Shown here: piece after piece, positions 22,942 to 33,913 of the stretch
Layout of the letters: every line of letters begins with the position of its first letter
How positions within the stretch are numbered: the first letter of the stretch is position 1
Assembly: GCA_037903355.1 (NCBI GenBank)
Contig: JBAJFE010000001.1
Coordinates: 744,001-808,000 of the forward strand
Reading direction: 5' to 3'
Source: Trichuris trichiura
Lineage: Eukaryota > Nematoda > Enoplea > Trichinellida > Trichuridae
Length of the DNA stretch: 64,000 bases
Program-made: the position numbers and the translations under genes
Notes under the pieces: generated by a model
Told to the model about the DNA's origin: nothing
The model's input: the letters and a program-made list of their open reading frames with translations, nothing else
Database searches by the model: none

Positions 22942-23761
22942 TAGTTCGTATCTCTACTGTACAAGTTTCGCAGAAGTGTGATAATATTAGTGAGATACGT
23001 TTTTATTACCATCGGGTAGTTTCCTTGATAAAGTTTCTGTAGGTGGGAGCGCTTGATGATCAAGACTTTACTTCAAAACTTTCAGGTCCTCTCTCGATCG
23101 GCTACGAGCGGTAAGTAGAGGAAATAACTTAGTTTAACCGTACAAAATCTTTATCATGAAAACTTACATACCCTTTACCAAGTGCGACGTATTCAATACC
23201 ATCAGCTAATCATGAAGGCTTCAATTTCACGAAGGCAGCTCGGTCTTCATTGTTTCATTCACAATAGAACATGTTGTATTGGTTACAGTCTTGTTCTAAT
23301 GCTTATCATGCTACGTTTCCGCGTAACTGTTTCACTGTTGTAGCGTTTTAGTTGGCTGCTGATGAACGATTGAGAGTCCTGACGGCTAACAAGGAAAGCT
23401 TTACTGTCGACGAGAACAAAGGCACTGAACAGCGAGTAGCAACGTTGGCAAAAACCAGAATGAGTCGCACCTCGAGCGGCGCGCTACTTAACCTGCGCAT
23501 TAGTTTCTTGACCGGCACAGGCCAGGTATTGCCGGCCGTCAGGAGATTTGGGGAGGGCCCAGCGCAGATCTTTAGCGACGTCGCAAATATTGACGTCTTT
23601 GTCTGAGAAAAACATCTGTGGGAAACCTGTGGCGTCCGCTACTGGTTCCCGGACGTGCAACTACCGGCAAAACTGTGAATGAGAAAACTGAAGAGAGTGT
23701 TGCACAGAGAGAAACAAAGATAAGCAGTATTGTATCGCATTCTTGACTATAAATCCTGATC
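22942..23761. other. No gene recognised
   Basis: I see no exon with splice signals. A plus-strand frame at 23352-23606 has no recognisable similarity. Confidence 0.4.
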
Positions 23762-23833
23762 ACTGTGATCGTCTAGTGATCAGAACATTGCGTTGTGGCC
23801 GTAAAAGCCCAGGTTCGAGTCCTGGTCACGGCA
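23762..23833 (+). tRNA. tRNA-His (GTG), possibly weakened
   Basis: A cloverleaf can be drawn: anticodon stem TTGCG/CGTAA with loop TTGTGGC (anticodon GTG), and T arm CCAGG-TTCGAGT-CCTGG. That arm contains a perfect internal B box (GGTTCGAGTCC). The acceptor 3' side TCACGGC pairs with CTGTGA except at the first position (A opposite C). The D arm has GTCT...AGAAC with one mismatch, and the usual GG of the D loop reads GA. These defects make it either a diverged working gene or a pseudogene. No intron; no CCA encoded, as expected for eukaryotes. Confidence 0.7.
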
Positions 23834-24017
23834 TGCGCCGAAGACTGACTTGATTAGGTGATGATCAGCATTATTTTTAGCTCGAAATTATTTGTTACGG
23901 AATCCAGCGCTATGCGCAACTCGTTATAATTGTGTGGCGAACCTGTTAGCAATAAGTTTGTCTAAGGAAACATTTCTGAAAGACAAACTTTGAAACGGTC
24001 AAGTCAACAGTTTACTT

Positions 24018-24773
24018 TTAATCAGATTGAGCAGCGTCACGAGTGCCAAAGATCGAAGATCCGATGCGGACATTAGTACTGCCCATTCGGATAGCTTGCT
24101 CAAAGTCCCCAGACATTCCCATACTTAATTCCACCTGGTCTATAGGAATGCCATTTTCCTTGCAAAGCGCTTCACGCACATCTAACAAACATCGAAAATC
24201 AGGATTTTCGTCCCTTTCCCCTGCGTCGGAGTGATCCAAGCGACCAATGGTCATGAAGCCAACAAAGTTTAAGTTATTGCATGTACTTCTAATATGCGCA
24301 GTCAGCATGCAAGCTTCACTCGGTCGAATACCGCTCTTCTGCTCTTCATCACTTGTATTTACTTGAACCATGACGTTCAGTTTCCTGGTACCTTCAGGTC
24401 TTCTACCAACAGCAGCGTTCAAGCTTTCAGCAAGTTGTACTGAGTCAACTGTCTCTATCATATATAACTGTGGTATGCTGCTGACCACTTTGTTCACCTT
24501 ATTGCTTTGCAGGTGGCCTATCAAATGCCAACGGATATCTGCGCAGTCAATTAACAGCTGTTCATCGTTCGATTTTTTCAGCAACTCCTGAACGTAATTT
24601 TCGCCAAAATGGCGTTGACCAGCTTGGTAGGCGAGGCAAATGTCGCTCACAGGTTTGAACTTGCTAACGGCCACAAGGCGCGGGAACCTACTGCGACGGC
24701 TGAGATCGGTCGTTTCGAACGCATCATTTATGCGCTTTTGTATTTTCTTCAAGTTCGCTTCTATGCAGTTCAT
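24018..24773 (-). CDS. PLPBP: Pyridoxal phosphate homeostasis protein (PLPBP/YggS family)
   Basis: This protein binds pyridoxal 5'-phosphate and buffers its supply to cytosolic and mitochondrial enzymes; it has no known catalysis. One uninterrupted exon encodes 251 aa, close to family size. The PLP lysine is K38 in VAVSKFKP. Other diagnostic blocks are FGENYVQELL (about 57-66), IRWHLIGHLQSNK (about 80-92), NTSDEEQKSGI, LSMGMSGDFEQAI (about 216-228) and NVRIGSSIFG near the C-terminus, the phosphate-binding end of the TIM barrel. The start is the first ATG in frame, with no upstream extension. All key residues are present, so I regard it as functional. Confidence 0.97.
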   Translation of the reverse strand: MNCIEANLKKIQKRINDAFETTDLSRRSRFPRLVAVSKFKPVSDICLAYQAGQRHFGENYVQELLKKSNDEQLLIDCADIRWHLIGHLQSNKVNKVVSSIPQLYMIETVDSVQLAESLNAAVGRRPEGTRKLNVMVQVNTSDEEQKSGIRPSEACMLTAHIRSTCNNLNFVGFMTIGRLDHSDAGERDENPDFRCLLDVREALCKENGIPIDQVELSMGMSGDFEQAIRMGSTNVRIGSSIFGTRDAAQSD

Positions 24774-25317
24774 CCTCCCTAAGATTTGATTTTTTCAGAC
24801 TGTATGAAAGCAAGACTATCACAAACATAAAAAACAAGCCTAAATCGTTTGCCAACAGAAGAACAGAAACGTTAAACAGTTGTAAAAAGCAAAGAGATGA
24901 CGCAGCGCCCAAAGTTGAGAATAACTAAAACAATTTTTGCTTCACAAACATGGCCATCACACTTTTGTCTAAGCAAAACTCGATGACTTATTTACAAATA
25001 AACAACAGTTATTCATGCATTTGTTTATCAGTAACAAGCTATGGATACAATCGATTATGTGGCAATCGAGTCTCTTAGCTCAACCCTACAATGAAATGGA
25101 ACGATGCGCGATGAAAAAATTGCGTCCATGTCCCCTAACGCAGCTATTCTTAAGTAAAAGCTGGCAGATTTTAGGAGATGCTGGACCACTGATGCAGACA
25201 ATGGCAACGTAGTCAGTGACGTATTAGGGCCCAGCAATGCTGCTTCTTGAGGTTCCAACCTGACTTTATCAAAAATCAACGGTGACACATATGCCTTAAC
25301 ATTAATTTTATTTTACT
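24774..25317. other. Upstream flank of PLPBP; part of a dispersed repeat
   Basis: No exon is seen. From about 25170 the sequence is similar to 55140-55400 (shared words around GGGCCC and TTTATTTT), so the right part belongs to a dispersed AT-rich repeat that continues at 25884-26190. Confidence 0.35.
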
Positions 25318-25330
25318 CTGCCTTGCATTA

Positions 25331-25870
25331 GAAGAGATGTAGATGGATTTTTCCCGTTTTGCATTTGCCCATAAAACGAGTCAAAAAATTGAAAAAGCTT
25401 TAATGTCGTTCAAGGGCATAAAAACCAAACAAAAGTCTGGCGAAGCTTTCGGCTCAATCTTGACCTATTCTGACAGGACGACTCACCTAACATTGACTGA
25501 CCATCCTATTGCGCGTTGTGCCTCCACCGAGGACAGCCTCTAAGGAATTTGCTCCGAAGCTGATCCAGCCATGTGTGTATATCCTCGACAGGTCAAGGTT
25601 CGACAAGACAGGCACGCACACGACTCGGAAAGGTGGAGGAGCAACTCCTGAGAAAAAACTCGGTGGGAGGGCAACTCCTGCGTGCGCTGATGACGGCTCA
25701 AGATTGAGCCGAAAGCTTCGCTAGACTTTTGTTTGGTTTTTATGCCCTTGAACGACATTAAAGCTTTTTCACTTTTTTGACTCGTTTTATGGGCAAATGC
25801 AAAACGGGAAAAATCCATGTACATCTCTTCTATGACAACCAAACCCGTTACAGACCACACACCTGTATAT
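25331..25870. mobile_element. Penelope-type foldback element with hammerhead-like motif and 13-bp duplication
   Basis: The arms (about 25331-25466 and 25697-25840) are almost perfect reverse complements over some 135 bp. The insertion is flanked by an exact 13-bp duplication CTGCCTTGCATTA (25318-25330 and 25871-25883) and interrupts an AT-rich dispersed repeat. The right arm carries CTGATGA, stem GGCTCA/TGAGCC, GAAAGC at 25687-25716. No ORF is evident. Confidence 0.75.
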
Positions 25871-25883
25871 CTGCCTTGCATTA

Positions 25884-26190
25884 TTTTAATATTACCGTTA
25901 TTTCAATTTATATTAGCTTATATTTTATTTCATCTTGCTTATTTAATTTTATTCAGTCTATTTCATAAACATCAACAAAGCAAAGCAGTTAGGGATGAAA
26001 CCGTTGGCCAACTTTAACTATCACAGGCCGCTTAACGGCATTACCTTTAAGATGCTGACCATGGTAAAGATGCTGACAATGGGTCAGACCTATCCTGAGG
26101 TCTCCGAGTTTTTTCGGAAAAATAAAATGCGTGCACATAACCAACGTGTTTTGAATATGAACAACCGGCCCTTGGCTGTTTTCAAATGAG
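25884..26190 (+). repeat. Dispersed AT-rich repeat (second copy near 55.4-55.75 kb)
   Basis: The segment with TATTTTATTTCATCTTG, then GCCAACTTTAACTATCAC and CACGTTTTGAATATGA, matches 55440-55750 in the same order (TACTTCATCTTG, GCCAACTTCAAACTATTAC, CACGTTTTGAAT). The family is unknown, with no coding content. Confidence 0.5.
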
Positions 26191-27035
26191 AATGCTATTT
26201 TGCTAATGAACCAAAATCACGAGAAGCAGTTACAACGGAAGGAAGGTGCTAATAGTTAATACAATCCAAGCTTTCTCTAGAGATGCAGTACCGCCTGCAA
26301 AAGCACATCATCCGGAAAGAACAATACCGCAATCAAAAGAAAAAATCGTTGTGAAGACTCAGCAGATCATGCCAGGATAAGACTCCTTACACTCAAAGAA
26401 TAGACCATGCGTGCATTAAGTGATCGTAATTTTACCAACTAAGCTAAAAATAAACCCACAAACTTTACAAACCATAATAACGACTTGTCCTGACACGTAA
26501 TGATTTTCACGTTTGAACGACTGCAAAAGAAATGGTAAAGGTCTTTTGTCGCTAGCTTTGCAACTGCTGCCTAATTGAAAGTCGAAGCCGTACTCAAGTC
26601 CACATGTAGTAAATTTAAAAAGTCAATTCTTCACGCCGCTCACGTTCTTTCTGATTTAAAAGTATACTGTAGCTTGTACAACAGCGCGAGATAACCTAGC
26701 ACAATGAATGCCTGTACTTCTAGCTACACGAAAAAAAGGCACTTCATTTTGCAGCATGATTACGTTGATGCCCTGAAAAAATGCTTGTCTTTCGCCGTTT
26801 GGCTACTAGCCATAGGTTTCCTTCATCCTACGGTATGGCGGCAAGGACTGCAGTCTTTTCTAATTTCACGTTGATTTGCTCTTGTTCGTTTACTGCTGCT
26901 CTCCATTCCTTCCAGTTCGCTGTCGCTACTTTACGGTCTGAATAGATTAGCATCTGTATGCGTTTTATTCTATTGCAGAGCATCAATTGGAGGTCTATTA
27001 AACGGTGAGATGCGTAAAAATAACACTGTAAAATC
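26191..27035. other. No gene recognised
   Basis: There are only short frames without similarity. The small minus-strand frame at 26828-27043 has no splice support. Confidence 0.4.
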
Positions 27036-27049
27036 ATGCACAAGCTTTT

Positions 27050-27784
27050 TAGGGACTACAATACATGCCGAAAAGGTGTCAATTCTAATCTGGTGCTTGT
27101 TCTTACTAAAAACATAAGCGGTAAGGGCGAACTCCGCGCTGGCTTCCCCCGCTCAACATTTGTGGGCATTTTTCTGTGGCCACTCTGTCGATTCTTTCCG
27201 TTTGCCCATAGTGCAAACTGTAACCAGCTTGGTAGCTATTACTGCGTAAGCTGACCATCTTTACTCGCGAAGACACGTTAAGGCCACCTGACGCACGGCT
27301 ATAGCAAAGCGAATAAGTAGAGCTGAGCTCGACGCGAACGAATACAATTTCGCTCAATGGGCGAATGCTGCCAACGCATAGGTAGGAGGTTATGTCATTG
27401 AGGAAACGCGCAAGCTGCACTGGCAAGCATAAAAGAAGCATCGTCAAAGCGACAGAATCAGTTCTGTAATCAGGAATCTCCAATGTAGGGTAATGAAAAA
27501 CCTCGCTACGTTGAGTAACAGCACATTGAGGCAATGATGGTTAACGGCTGCTAGCGACTGACGCAGAGCAAACTGAAGTGATCAACTTTACAGAGCGGAA
27601 ATTTGCATTTCGTCGATATACCACATCACGGCTGAAGCGGTCAGCTTCCCACTTACGGGGGTGGTAAACGTATAGGAGTTGTCCTTGCGCTTATTAACGT
27701 GCGATCTACTTGACTGATCAAAATTCGGTCAACTTAGGAAGGCGGTCAACATAAAGGAGTGGTCAACTTCGGGGGTTCCACTGT
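27050..27784 (-). mobile_element. pogo-like 5' fragment, minus strand
   Basis: Read on the minus strand, the right end (27784) begins CAGTGGAACCCCCGAAG with GTTGACC subterminal repeats next to TA. It then follows the untranslated leader seen in the copies at 16.0 and 49.8 kb (words GGTATATCGACG and AACAGCTGTTAACC-like). It stops soon after the transposase start region, where a segment of about 100 bp (27060-27165) matches 54990-55090. The rest of the element is missing. Confidence 0.65.
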
Positions 27785-27785
27785 A

Positions 27786-27816
<31 letters not shown>
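27785..27816. repeat. (TA)n microsatellite beside the pogo end
   Basis: A TA-dinucleotide run directly abuts the pogo terminus. A similar run (30778-30798) abuts another pogo copy at 30799. TA is the insertion target of this superfamily. Confidence 0.8.
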
Positions 27817-27876
27817 CGTGGAGCGCGAGCGTACAGCGAAAATTCACGGTGTTTTCGTTACTTCATTGCTTTATAT

Positions 27877-30425
27877 CAGGGGTGGGGAACCTTGTTCGTG
27901 CCGCGGGCCGGATAGACGTTGACAAGACCGCTCGCGGGCCGGATAGAGAAAATGAAAAACAGCCTGCTTTATTTGCACGTATATTTATGAAGTCACCCCT
28001 AATGGGATGTTTGGAACTGCTTTTCCCTGGTGAGGCGTGCGATGTCAGCTCCTTCTGATGACGTTGCTACTCGCAGCTGGTTCACCAGATTTGTGTCCGT
28101 GAGTCTGGTGGGCAGACGGCTCTTTGCGATGGTAAGTTTTGAAAAGAACTGCTCGCAGCAGTAGGTTGTTCCGAACACGGACGCGTATTTCAAAGCATGT
28201 CTCCTCAAAGCGGGGAATTCATCGTTGCTTATGTAACGCTTATAAAACTCAAGCAGCGGCAAGTTGTTGTATTTAGCTTTGAGCTCATCATCGCTTTGCA
28301 ACTGAATGATCTCGTGCTGCAGTTCATCGGGTACATCAACTGGTTCTACATTGAATGGAATGGCGAAGATGTTCAGTTGCATCTGTCTACTTTTCACATC
28401 ATTGAATCTTTCGCCAAACGCAGTTTGGCACATTCACCGGCATACTCTAATGTCGTAGAAGCTGCTGTCCCTGGAGTGTAGGAAAATGTACCATGTTGCC
28501 CTTTTCAAGTTGCTGTTTCCACAGCCTTAATTTGGCTTCAAATGCTTTCAAGTTTGATACGAGTGAGCTGAGAAGCTGGTTCGAACCCTGCAGCTTGATA
28601 TTCAGTTCCGACAGGTACTTGACAATGTCTACCATGAAAGCCAGGTCACAAAGCCACTTTCTGTCACTTAGTTCTCTTACAGGTTTGCTTTTGGCCTCCA
28701 TGAACTGCTTAACTTCATCGCGCAGTTGGTAAAACCTCGTTAACATATTCCCGCGACTCAGCCAGCGAACTTCACAATGATAAACGAGATCACCATATTC
28801 GGAGGAAAGTTCATTCAAAAAATCTTTAAACAGGCGGTTATTCAGCCCTTTGCTCTTGATACAGTTTATGCACGACACGACTACTGACATCACATTGTTG
28901 AAACGCAGCGACCCTGCGCAGAGACTCTGTTGATGTATGATACAATGGCATACCATCAAATCGTTCGGATCAAGACCGAGATTACTCATTTCCTTTTTAA
29001 CAAATGCAACTAGGCCTTTTTGCAAGCCAACCATAGCTGGAGCGCCGTCCGTAGTCAGACCACTTAATTTTTCAAACTTTAACCCGAATCGTTCCATTGA
29101 TAAAACGAGTTTCTCAAATATGTCCTCACCCCTTGTAGTGCTATGGATGGCTTCCAGGGATAACAGTTCTTCTCGAGTCTCAAACTCTGCAGTTATTCCG
29201 CGAAGGAAAATGGCCAGTTGAGCGGTATTTGTTATGTCCGTAGTCTGGTCACAAGCCAGGGAAAAAAATTCAAAGTTACCTGCAGTACGCTTCAACGTTT
29301 TTTCAATGTCGTCTGCTAAGTCAGTGATCCGGTCTGAAACAGTTCTTCGAGATAAGCTAACACTTTCGAAAAGTTTTTCACTGGCTGGTGCTAGTAACTT
29401 CGCAGCTGCCACCATGCACTCTTTCACAAATTCACCATCTGCATGGGGCTTCAACTTCTTTGCGATCATTTCGCTCACTACGTAACTCGTTTGAACAACG
29501 CTGTACGCGTCGCAGTGTGGCCTGGTGAAAGCGGCTTGTTGCGACTCCAAATTCCGTTGAAGCGCCCTGATTCTATCCAGACGCTCTTGGCCTTTCAATT
29601 CCACCAATTTTCCATGTTTCGTGCTGCAATGCCGTTCCAGATTAGCTTTTTGATAACAGCTACTGAGTCGCCACAAACAAGGCAAACGGGCTTGCCCTTA
29701 AGCTCCACGAAAAAATAGTCATTCGTCCATGTCTTTTGGAAAATTCGACACTCCGTATCAACTTTTCTTTTCTTTGAACTGGCCATTTGTAGCGTTCGGT
29801 GAGCGCGAACACTAGCTTGCGATAAGCTGCACGAAACTTCAGGTTTCAGTATAACTTTATGGGCAACTCAGAGCAAAAGGCAGACCTTTGGGACTATCCT
29901 GCAACCCAATTGTCAAGAACATAATCACAACTACAGAAAAGGAAATAACCTTTTTGTACTTCGAAGACGTAAAGGACAGGCAGCCGACAGAAACCGATGA
30001 GACCGATAGCAAGAGAAGGCGAGAACGATGCCAGTGACTACTGGGAGCAAAAAAAGCAGAAGTGCTCTAGCAAGCTGGACAGTCGTTATCTTGAACGACG
30101 CAATTGCCCACGCTACTGACGCGCGCAGGCGCACTATAGTGCCGCCTACTGTTGGTCACCGAAGACTGACAACGTCGGTTTGTCGACAGAGAGCTGTCAG
30201 CAACGCAGTCTTCCGAGCCAGCCTGACGCTCCCTGCTTGTTACGCAAGATTTATGTTATTACTAGGATTCACATACAATACGTTTATCGCATTATGAAAA
30301 ATAACTTCCCACAATCACATTTCACTGAATCTCGCATCCGTGCGTGGTTGCCCCAACGCGTGGGCGGAAAATGGTCTCGCGGGCCGGATGGAAGGGCCTC
30401 GCGGGCCGGACGTTCCCCACCCCTG
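27877..30425 (-). mobile_element. Nearly complete hAT element (CAGGGGTGGGGAACC type)
   Basis: The ends CAGGGGTGGGGAACC...GTTCCCCACCCCTG are flanked by a perfect 8-bp duplication CTTTATAT (27869-27876 and 30426-30433). It is 2549 bp long and carries an almost intact BED-finger transposase on the minus strand. It landed in a Penelope-type terminal repeat (the sequence resumes with a CTGAAGA motif at 30442). The low number of disabling changes makes it the youngest large element in the window. Confidence 0.92.
27999..29786 (-). pseudogene. hAT transposase (BED finger, FAM200/GTF2IRD2-like), two frameshifts
   Basis: The frame starts MASSKKRKVDTECRIF and has a BED-type finger (PVCLVCGDSVAVIKK, then ERHCSTKHGK) near residues 35-60. 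A one-base change in an A run (about 29650) shifts the frame. The main frame (29685-28447) has the catalytic core blocks LACDQTTDITNTAQLAIFL, TTDGAPAMVGLQKGL, CHCIIHQQSLC and CEVRWLSRGNMLTRFYQL. A second break near 28440 leads to the dimerisation part (28433-27999) with EFPALRRHALKYASVFG, CEQFFSKL and the C-terminal RLPTRLTD. No premature stop lies inside the 412-codon main block. It may have been active recently. Confidence 0.9.
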
Positions 30426-30433
30426 CTTTATAT

Positions 30434-30798
30434 TAACACCGCTGAAGACGGGTCTCGATTGACCTGAAAGCTCCGGAATAATAAAAATATTATCAACGGG
30501 ACAAACTTTCCGTAAAAGAAACTCGACATGAAACTATACGGTCCCGTACCAAGAAGTTACATTTGCAAAACAGTTATATATATATATATCCACCACCTCA
30601 CTGACGACGGAACTAGAGCGTTCCGAAAGCTTTGAACAATAAAAAAGTTGAGTGCGTTGATATCTGTACTTTTCTTAATAACGGCTCATCCATCCGTTGG
30701 TAGAGCAGTTGTTTAGTTTAATTACAGATAACAGCACAACGAAAAAACGGGAAAAGCCGTAGAAGACCTTACAACCTATATATATATATATATATATA
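30434..30798 (+). repeat. Two adjacent Penelope-type terminal repeats and a (TA)n run
   Basis: The first unit (to about 30550) has CTGAAGA...GAAAGC at 30442-30471 and the tail ATGAAACTATACGGTCCCG. The second has CTGACGA, stem GGAAC/GTTCC, GAAAGC at 30601-30630. It is followed by GGTAGAGCAGTTG and ends in GTAGAAGACCTTACAACC, as in the 38.1-kb element. TA microsatellites lie at about 30575-30589 and 30778-30798. Confidence 0.6.
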
Positions 30799-31060
30799 CA
30801 GTGTAACCTCCAAAGCTGACCACCTATATATGTTGACCACAGCTTTAAGTTGACCGAATTTTGGCAAGTTGATTGGCCCGCACGTAAACAGCGCAAGGAC
30901 AACCTCTACACGTTAACTAACTGCGTTAAGTAGATCGCTTTGGCCGTGACATGGTATATGGACCCCATGCTACTTTGCTCTCTGTAAAATGACCACCTCA
31001 GTTAGCTCTGTGTCAGTCGATAGGAGCTGTTAACCGTCAGTTGCTGAATGTACTATCTGT
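30799..31060 (+). mobile_element. pogo-like 5' end fragment
   Basis: It begins CAGTGTAACCTCC beside a TA run and shows GTTGACC subterminal words, then the leader segment TTAACCGTCAGTTGC-like. It ends abruptly about 260 bp in, well before the transposase. Confidence 0.65.
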
Positions 31061-31569
31061 GAACCGACGGCACAGCACAAAGGCGCCTAGCGATTAGCGC
31101 TGGTCCAGCCGCTTGCCTCCCAGTAAGCGAATTAGGCGATAGCTGAAGAGCCTGCTGTTCGTGATAACGAGCAGAGTCTGAGTTCAGACAGTTCAAGCTA
31201 TCATTATCAGCCGTGCGTTTGATCTCTCGCTTTTACTCCGCAATAAACCGTTGTTATACGCGAGTCTTAATGGTCCGGCAAACCCTAATTATGTAGCTGG
31301 AGCTTTCAGGTAATTCCTGCACCTGTCACCAACAGATGATGGAGGGCGAATGATAGAGGTGACATTGAGAACCTCGCCTGTAAGCTTGGTTTTGAGGTTT
31401 GTTCTGGCGATTTACAGTGGAATTTTTTACAATTTTCTTAAGATTGCTCTTGGTTCCTGTGAGCAGTTTTTGATGTTGCATACACAGCGAAACCTACTTA
31501 ATCCGAACCCTCATAAATTGGACCCTTCTCTAATCCAGACTGGTGGAAGAGAACAATCGAACGACTGTA

Positions 31570-32184
31570 TACATCACAGGTTTTCAAACGTTTTCGCTCC
31601 GTGGCCCCCGGCGGGAAAATTTTTGCAATACCACTACTCTTGAGAAAATTTTGCAGAAAGGACTTCTACTCCTCGTCACGTGAAAGGCGTACTCTATCAC
31701 TCCTGCTTTTCTACCAACCAGTTTTGATGGGAAAATTTCTGCTTGCCTTTGATATCTCCTCTCACATTTTTCAGAACATGGAGTCACATAAGCAAGAAGC
31801 ATTCATTAGCCTTTCCCGAAAAAAAACAATCAATGTGCGCCTATTTGTTTTTTTACTCACACCAAACAGAATTGCAGTGACAGCGAACCAGATTGAAGTG
31901 AAAACGCTGTAGCCGACAAGAATCGTTTATTGCTGTCTAACGTCAATGCCTTCAACGTACGACTGACAACTAGTATCGCTGAACACCCACGCAAGTACTG
32001 TACATTCCAAAAGAACTTTGGGATGTGCAGGCAACTAGAGGGCACTGGCTGCAGCAGTCGAAGTGTCGGCTACACGCTTAAGCGAAAAGATACAAAAGAA
32101 ACTTATAACGCAAGTTTGCGAGTGCACGTGAACGGAAACTGCTCAATGTGATGAGTGTGCTTGATGCAGTGTTAGGGTTTAATG
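31570..32184 (+). mobile_element. hAT fragment (CATAGGTTCTCAAA type)
   Basis: The segment from TTTTCAAACGTTTTCGCTCC through AATACCACTACTCTTGAG matches 11760-12160 and, in reverse, part of 32700-33100. Both of its own termini are lost. Confidence 0.55.
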
Positions 32185-33238
32185 CATAGGTTCTCAAAGT
32201 GGGCGATATCGCCCCCTGGGGGGCGATGAGGGAGCACAGGGGGGCGATGGGAACCTCGTGCGGGGGCGTTGGGAATCACATAAGAGGAACTCTGGCAGAA
32301 TTATCCCTAGCGCAGGAGGGCCCTCTAAGACACCTTCGTAAGAAGGGTCTTTCTTAACTCGCCCTAACTAGAAGTGGCGGCGGCAACTTCAAAGGAGGCC
32401 AAGTGGGGGTGGAGGGCGCAATGGAACAATGACGTTTTTCTTAGCTCAACTCCCCCAGAAGTGGAGGCAGCAAATTCAAAAGCATTATGGGACAAGAAGC
32501 GGCAAGTTATGGGCTGCTGTAGAAAACCTTCTTTATTGCGTTTCCATCATCTTATCTAGCGGAATGCGGATTCAGCGCGGTTACGGAGCTGTTAAGCAGC
32601 AAGAGAAGTCAGCTAGATAAAGTGAATCAAGGCGACCTTAGACTGATCATGACAAAGATGCAGCCAAACATAGACAACTTGCTCGTACTGCATCAAGCAC
32701 ACCCATCACATTGAGTAGTTTCCGTTCATGCGCAGTCGCAAACTTGCGTTATAGTTTCTTTTGCATCTCTTCGCCTAAGCATTTTCACTTCAATCTGGTT
32801 TGTTGTCACTACAATTCTGTTTGGTGTGGGTAAAAAGACAAATTGACGAACATTGTTTTTTTTCGGGAAAGGCTAATGAATGCTTCTTGCTTATGTGACT
32901 TTATGTTCTGAAAAACGTGAGGCGATATGAAAGACGAGCAGAAATTTTTCCATCATAAAATGGTTGGTGGAAAAGCAGGAGTAATATAGTACGTCTACCA
33001 CGTGACGAAGAGTAAAAGTCTTTTCTGCAAACATTTCTCTTGAGTAGTGGTATTGCAAAGATTTTCCCACCAAGGGCGACGGGGGGAAAAGTTTGAAAAC
33101 CTAATGACCTCCCGGCTACGCCACGTCCTACCTTTCAGCCAATCAGTGGACCCAAAATTGACCAATCAGAAGTGGGGGGCTCTAGCGCTCGGGAACGTTC
33201 ACAGGGGGGCGATGGAGCGAAAAGTTTGAGAACCTATG
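32185..33238 (+). mobile_element. Complete hAT element (CATAGGTTCTCAAA type), internally deleted
   Basis: The ends CATAGGTTCTCAAAGTGGG...AAAGTTTGAGAACCTATG are flanked by a perfect 8-bp duplication GTTTAATG (32177-32184 and 33239-33246). It is 1054 bp long. The plus strand at about 32480-32715 keeps the transposase C-terminus (SRLDKVNQGDLRLIMTKMQP and NLLVLHQAHPSH). The same segment contains an uninterrupted version of the site where a solo LTR entered the related copy at 33.5 kb. GGCGGC-type MITE sequence lies at about 32370-32480. Confidence 0.9.
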
Positions 33239-33562
33239 GTTTAATGTGTAAACGTTACTGCGGGAAAAGCGAGGTTGGGCAGCGAAAGCGGTGAAAAGAG
33301 AAAGGGAAAGCGCACTAACTGGAGTCCGTACACTATACCCGATGTAAAGCGATTCTCAGGGTGCTTTCGTCGTAAGGCTTCTCGTAATAGACCTCGCTTG
33401 TCCTATCACGCAGTACGAGCAAGTTGCCTATGTTTGGCTGCATCTTTGTCACCATCAGTCTAAGGTCACCTCGGTTCACTATATCCAGCCGACTTCTCTT
33501 GCTAGTCAGCAGCTCTGTAACGGCGCCTGAATCCGCATTCTGCTAGATAAGATGATGGAAAC

Positions 33563-33913
33563 TGTTGTTGTTGCGCCAGACGCCTGTCTGACAGGCAAGA
33601 GCAGAGGTGTTAATGGACGTCGGTCACTACCAAAGGCGGGATTAACGATGATGGATGGTGTCCATTGTTGGCCACTCTGTGACCCGTCTAATGTCGTTAA
33701 TCCGAGATCGTGAGAGCAGCGACGTCTGGGAGGTGTCTAGACGCTCCCTATTTAAAGCCCTCTTGTTCACCTCAGTTTGTCTCTCCCTCCCTCTCGCTGA
33801 TCTCTCTCCTCCCGTAGATCGCAACCTCGTTCTGCCACCACTGTTCCATTTTACTGTGTAAACAATAAAGCTATCTTCATCATGCTTGACTTCGAAGGCG
33901 CAGCCTTCCAACA
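33563..33913 (+). mobile_element. Solo LTR with 5-bp target duplication
   Basis: The 351-bp unit starts TGTTGTTGTTGCGCC and ends CAGCCTTCCAACA. It is flanked by the exact duplication GAAAC (33558-33562 and 33914-33918). It contains a TATA-like CTATTTAAAG (33748-33757) and a polyadenylation signal AATAAA (33863-33868), in the spacing of an LTR. It is left over after recombination between the two LTRs of a retrotransposon. The related hAT at about 32540 shows the empty site (ATTGCGTTTCCATC). Confidence 0.85.

Noticed and set aside
23352..23606. 84-codon plus-strand frame upstream of the tRNA
   Set aside because: No similarity, no splice signals, and no repeat context that would explain it as a conserved gene.
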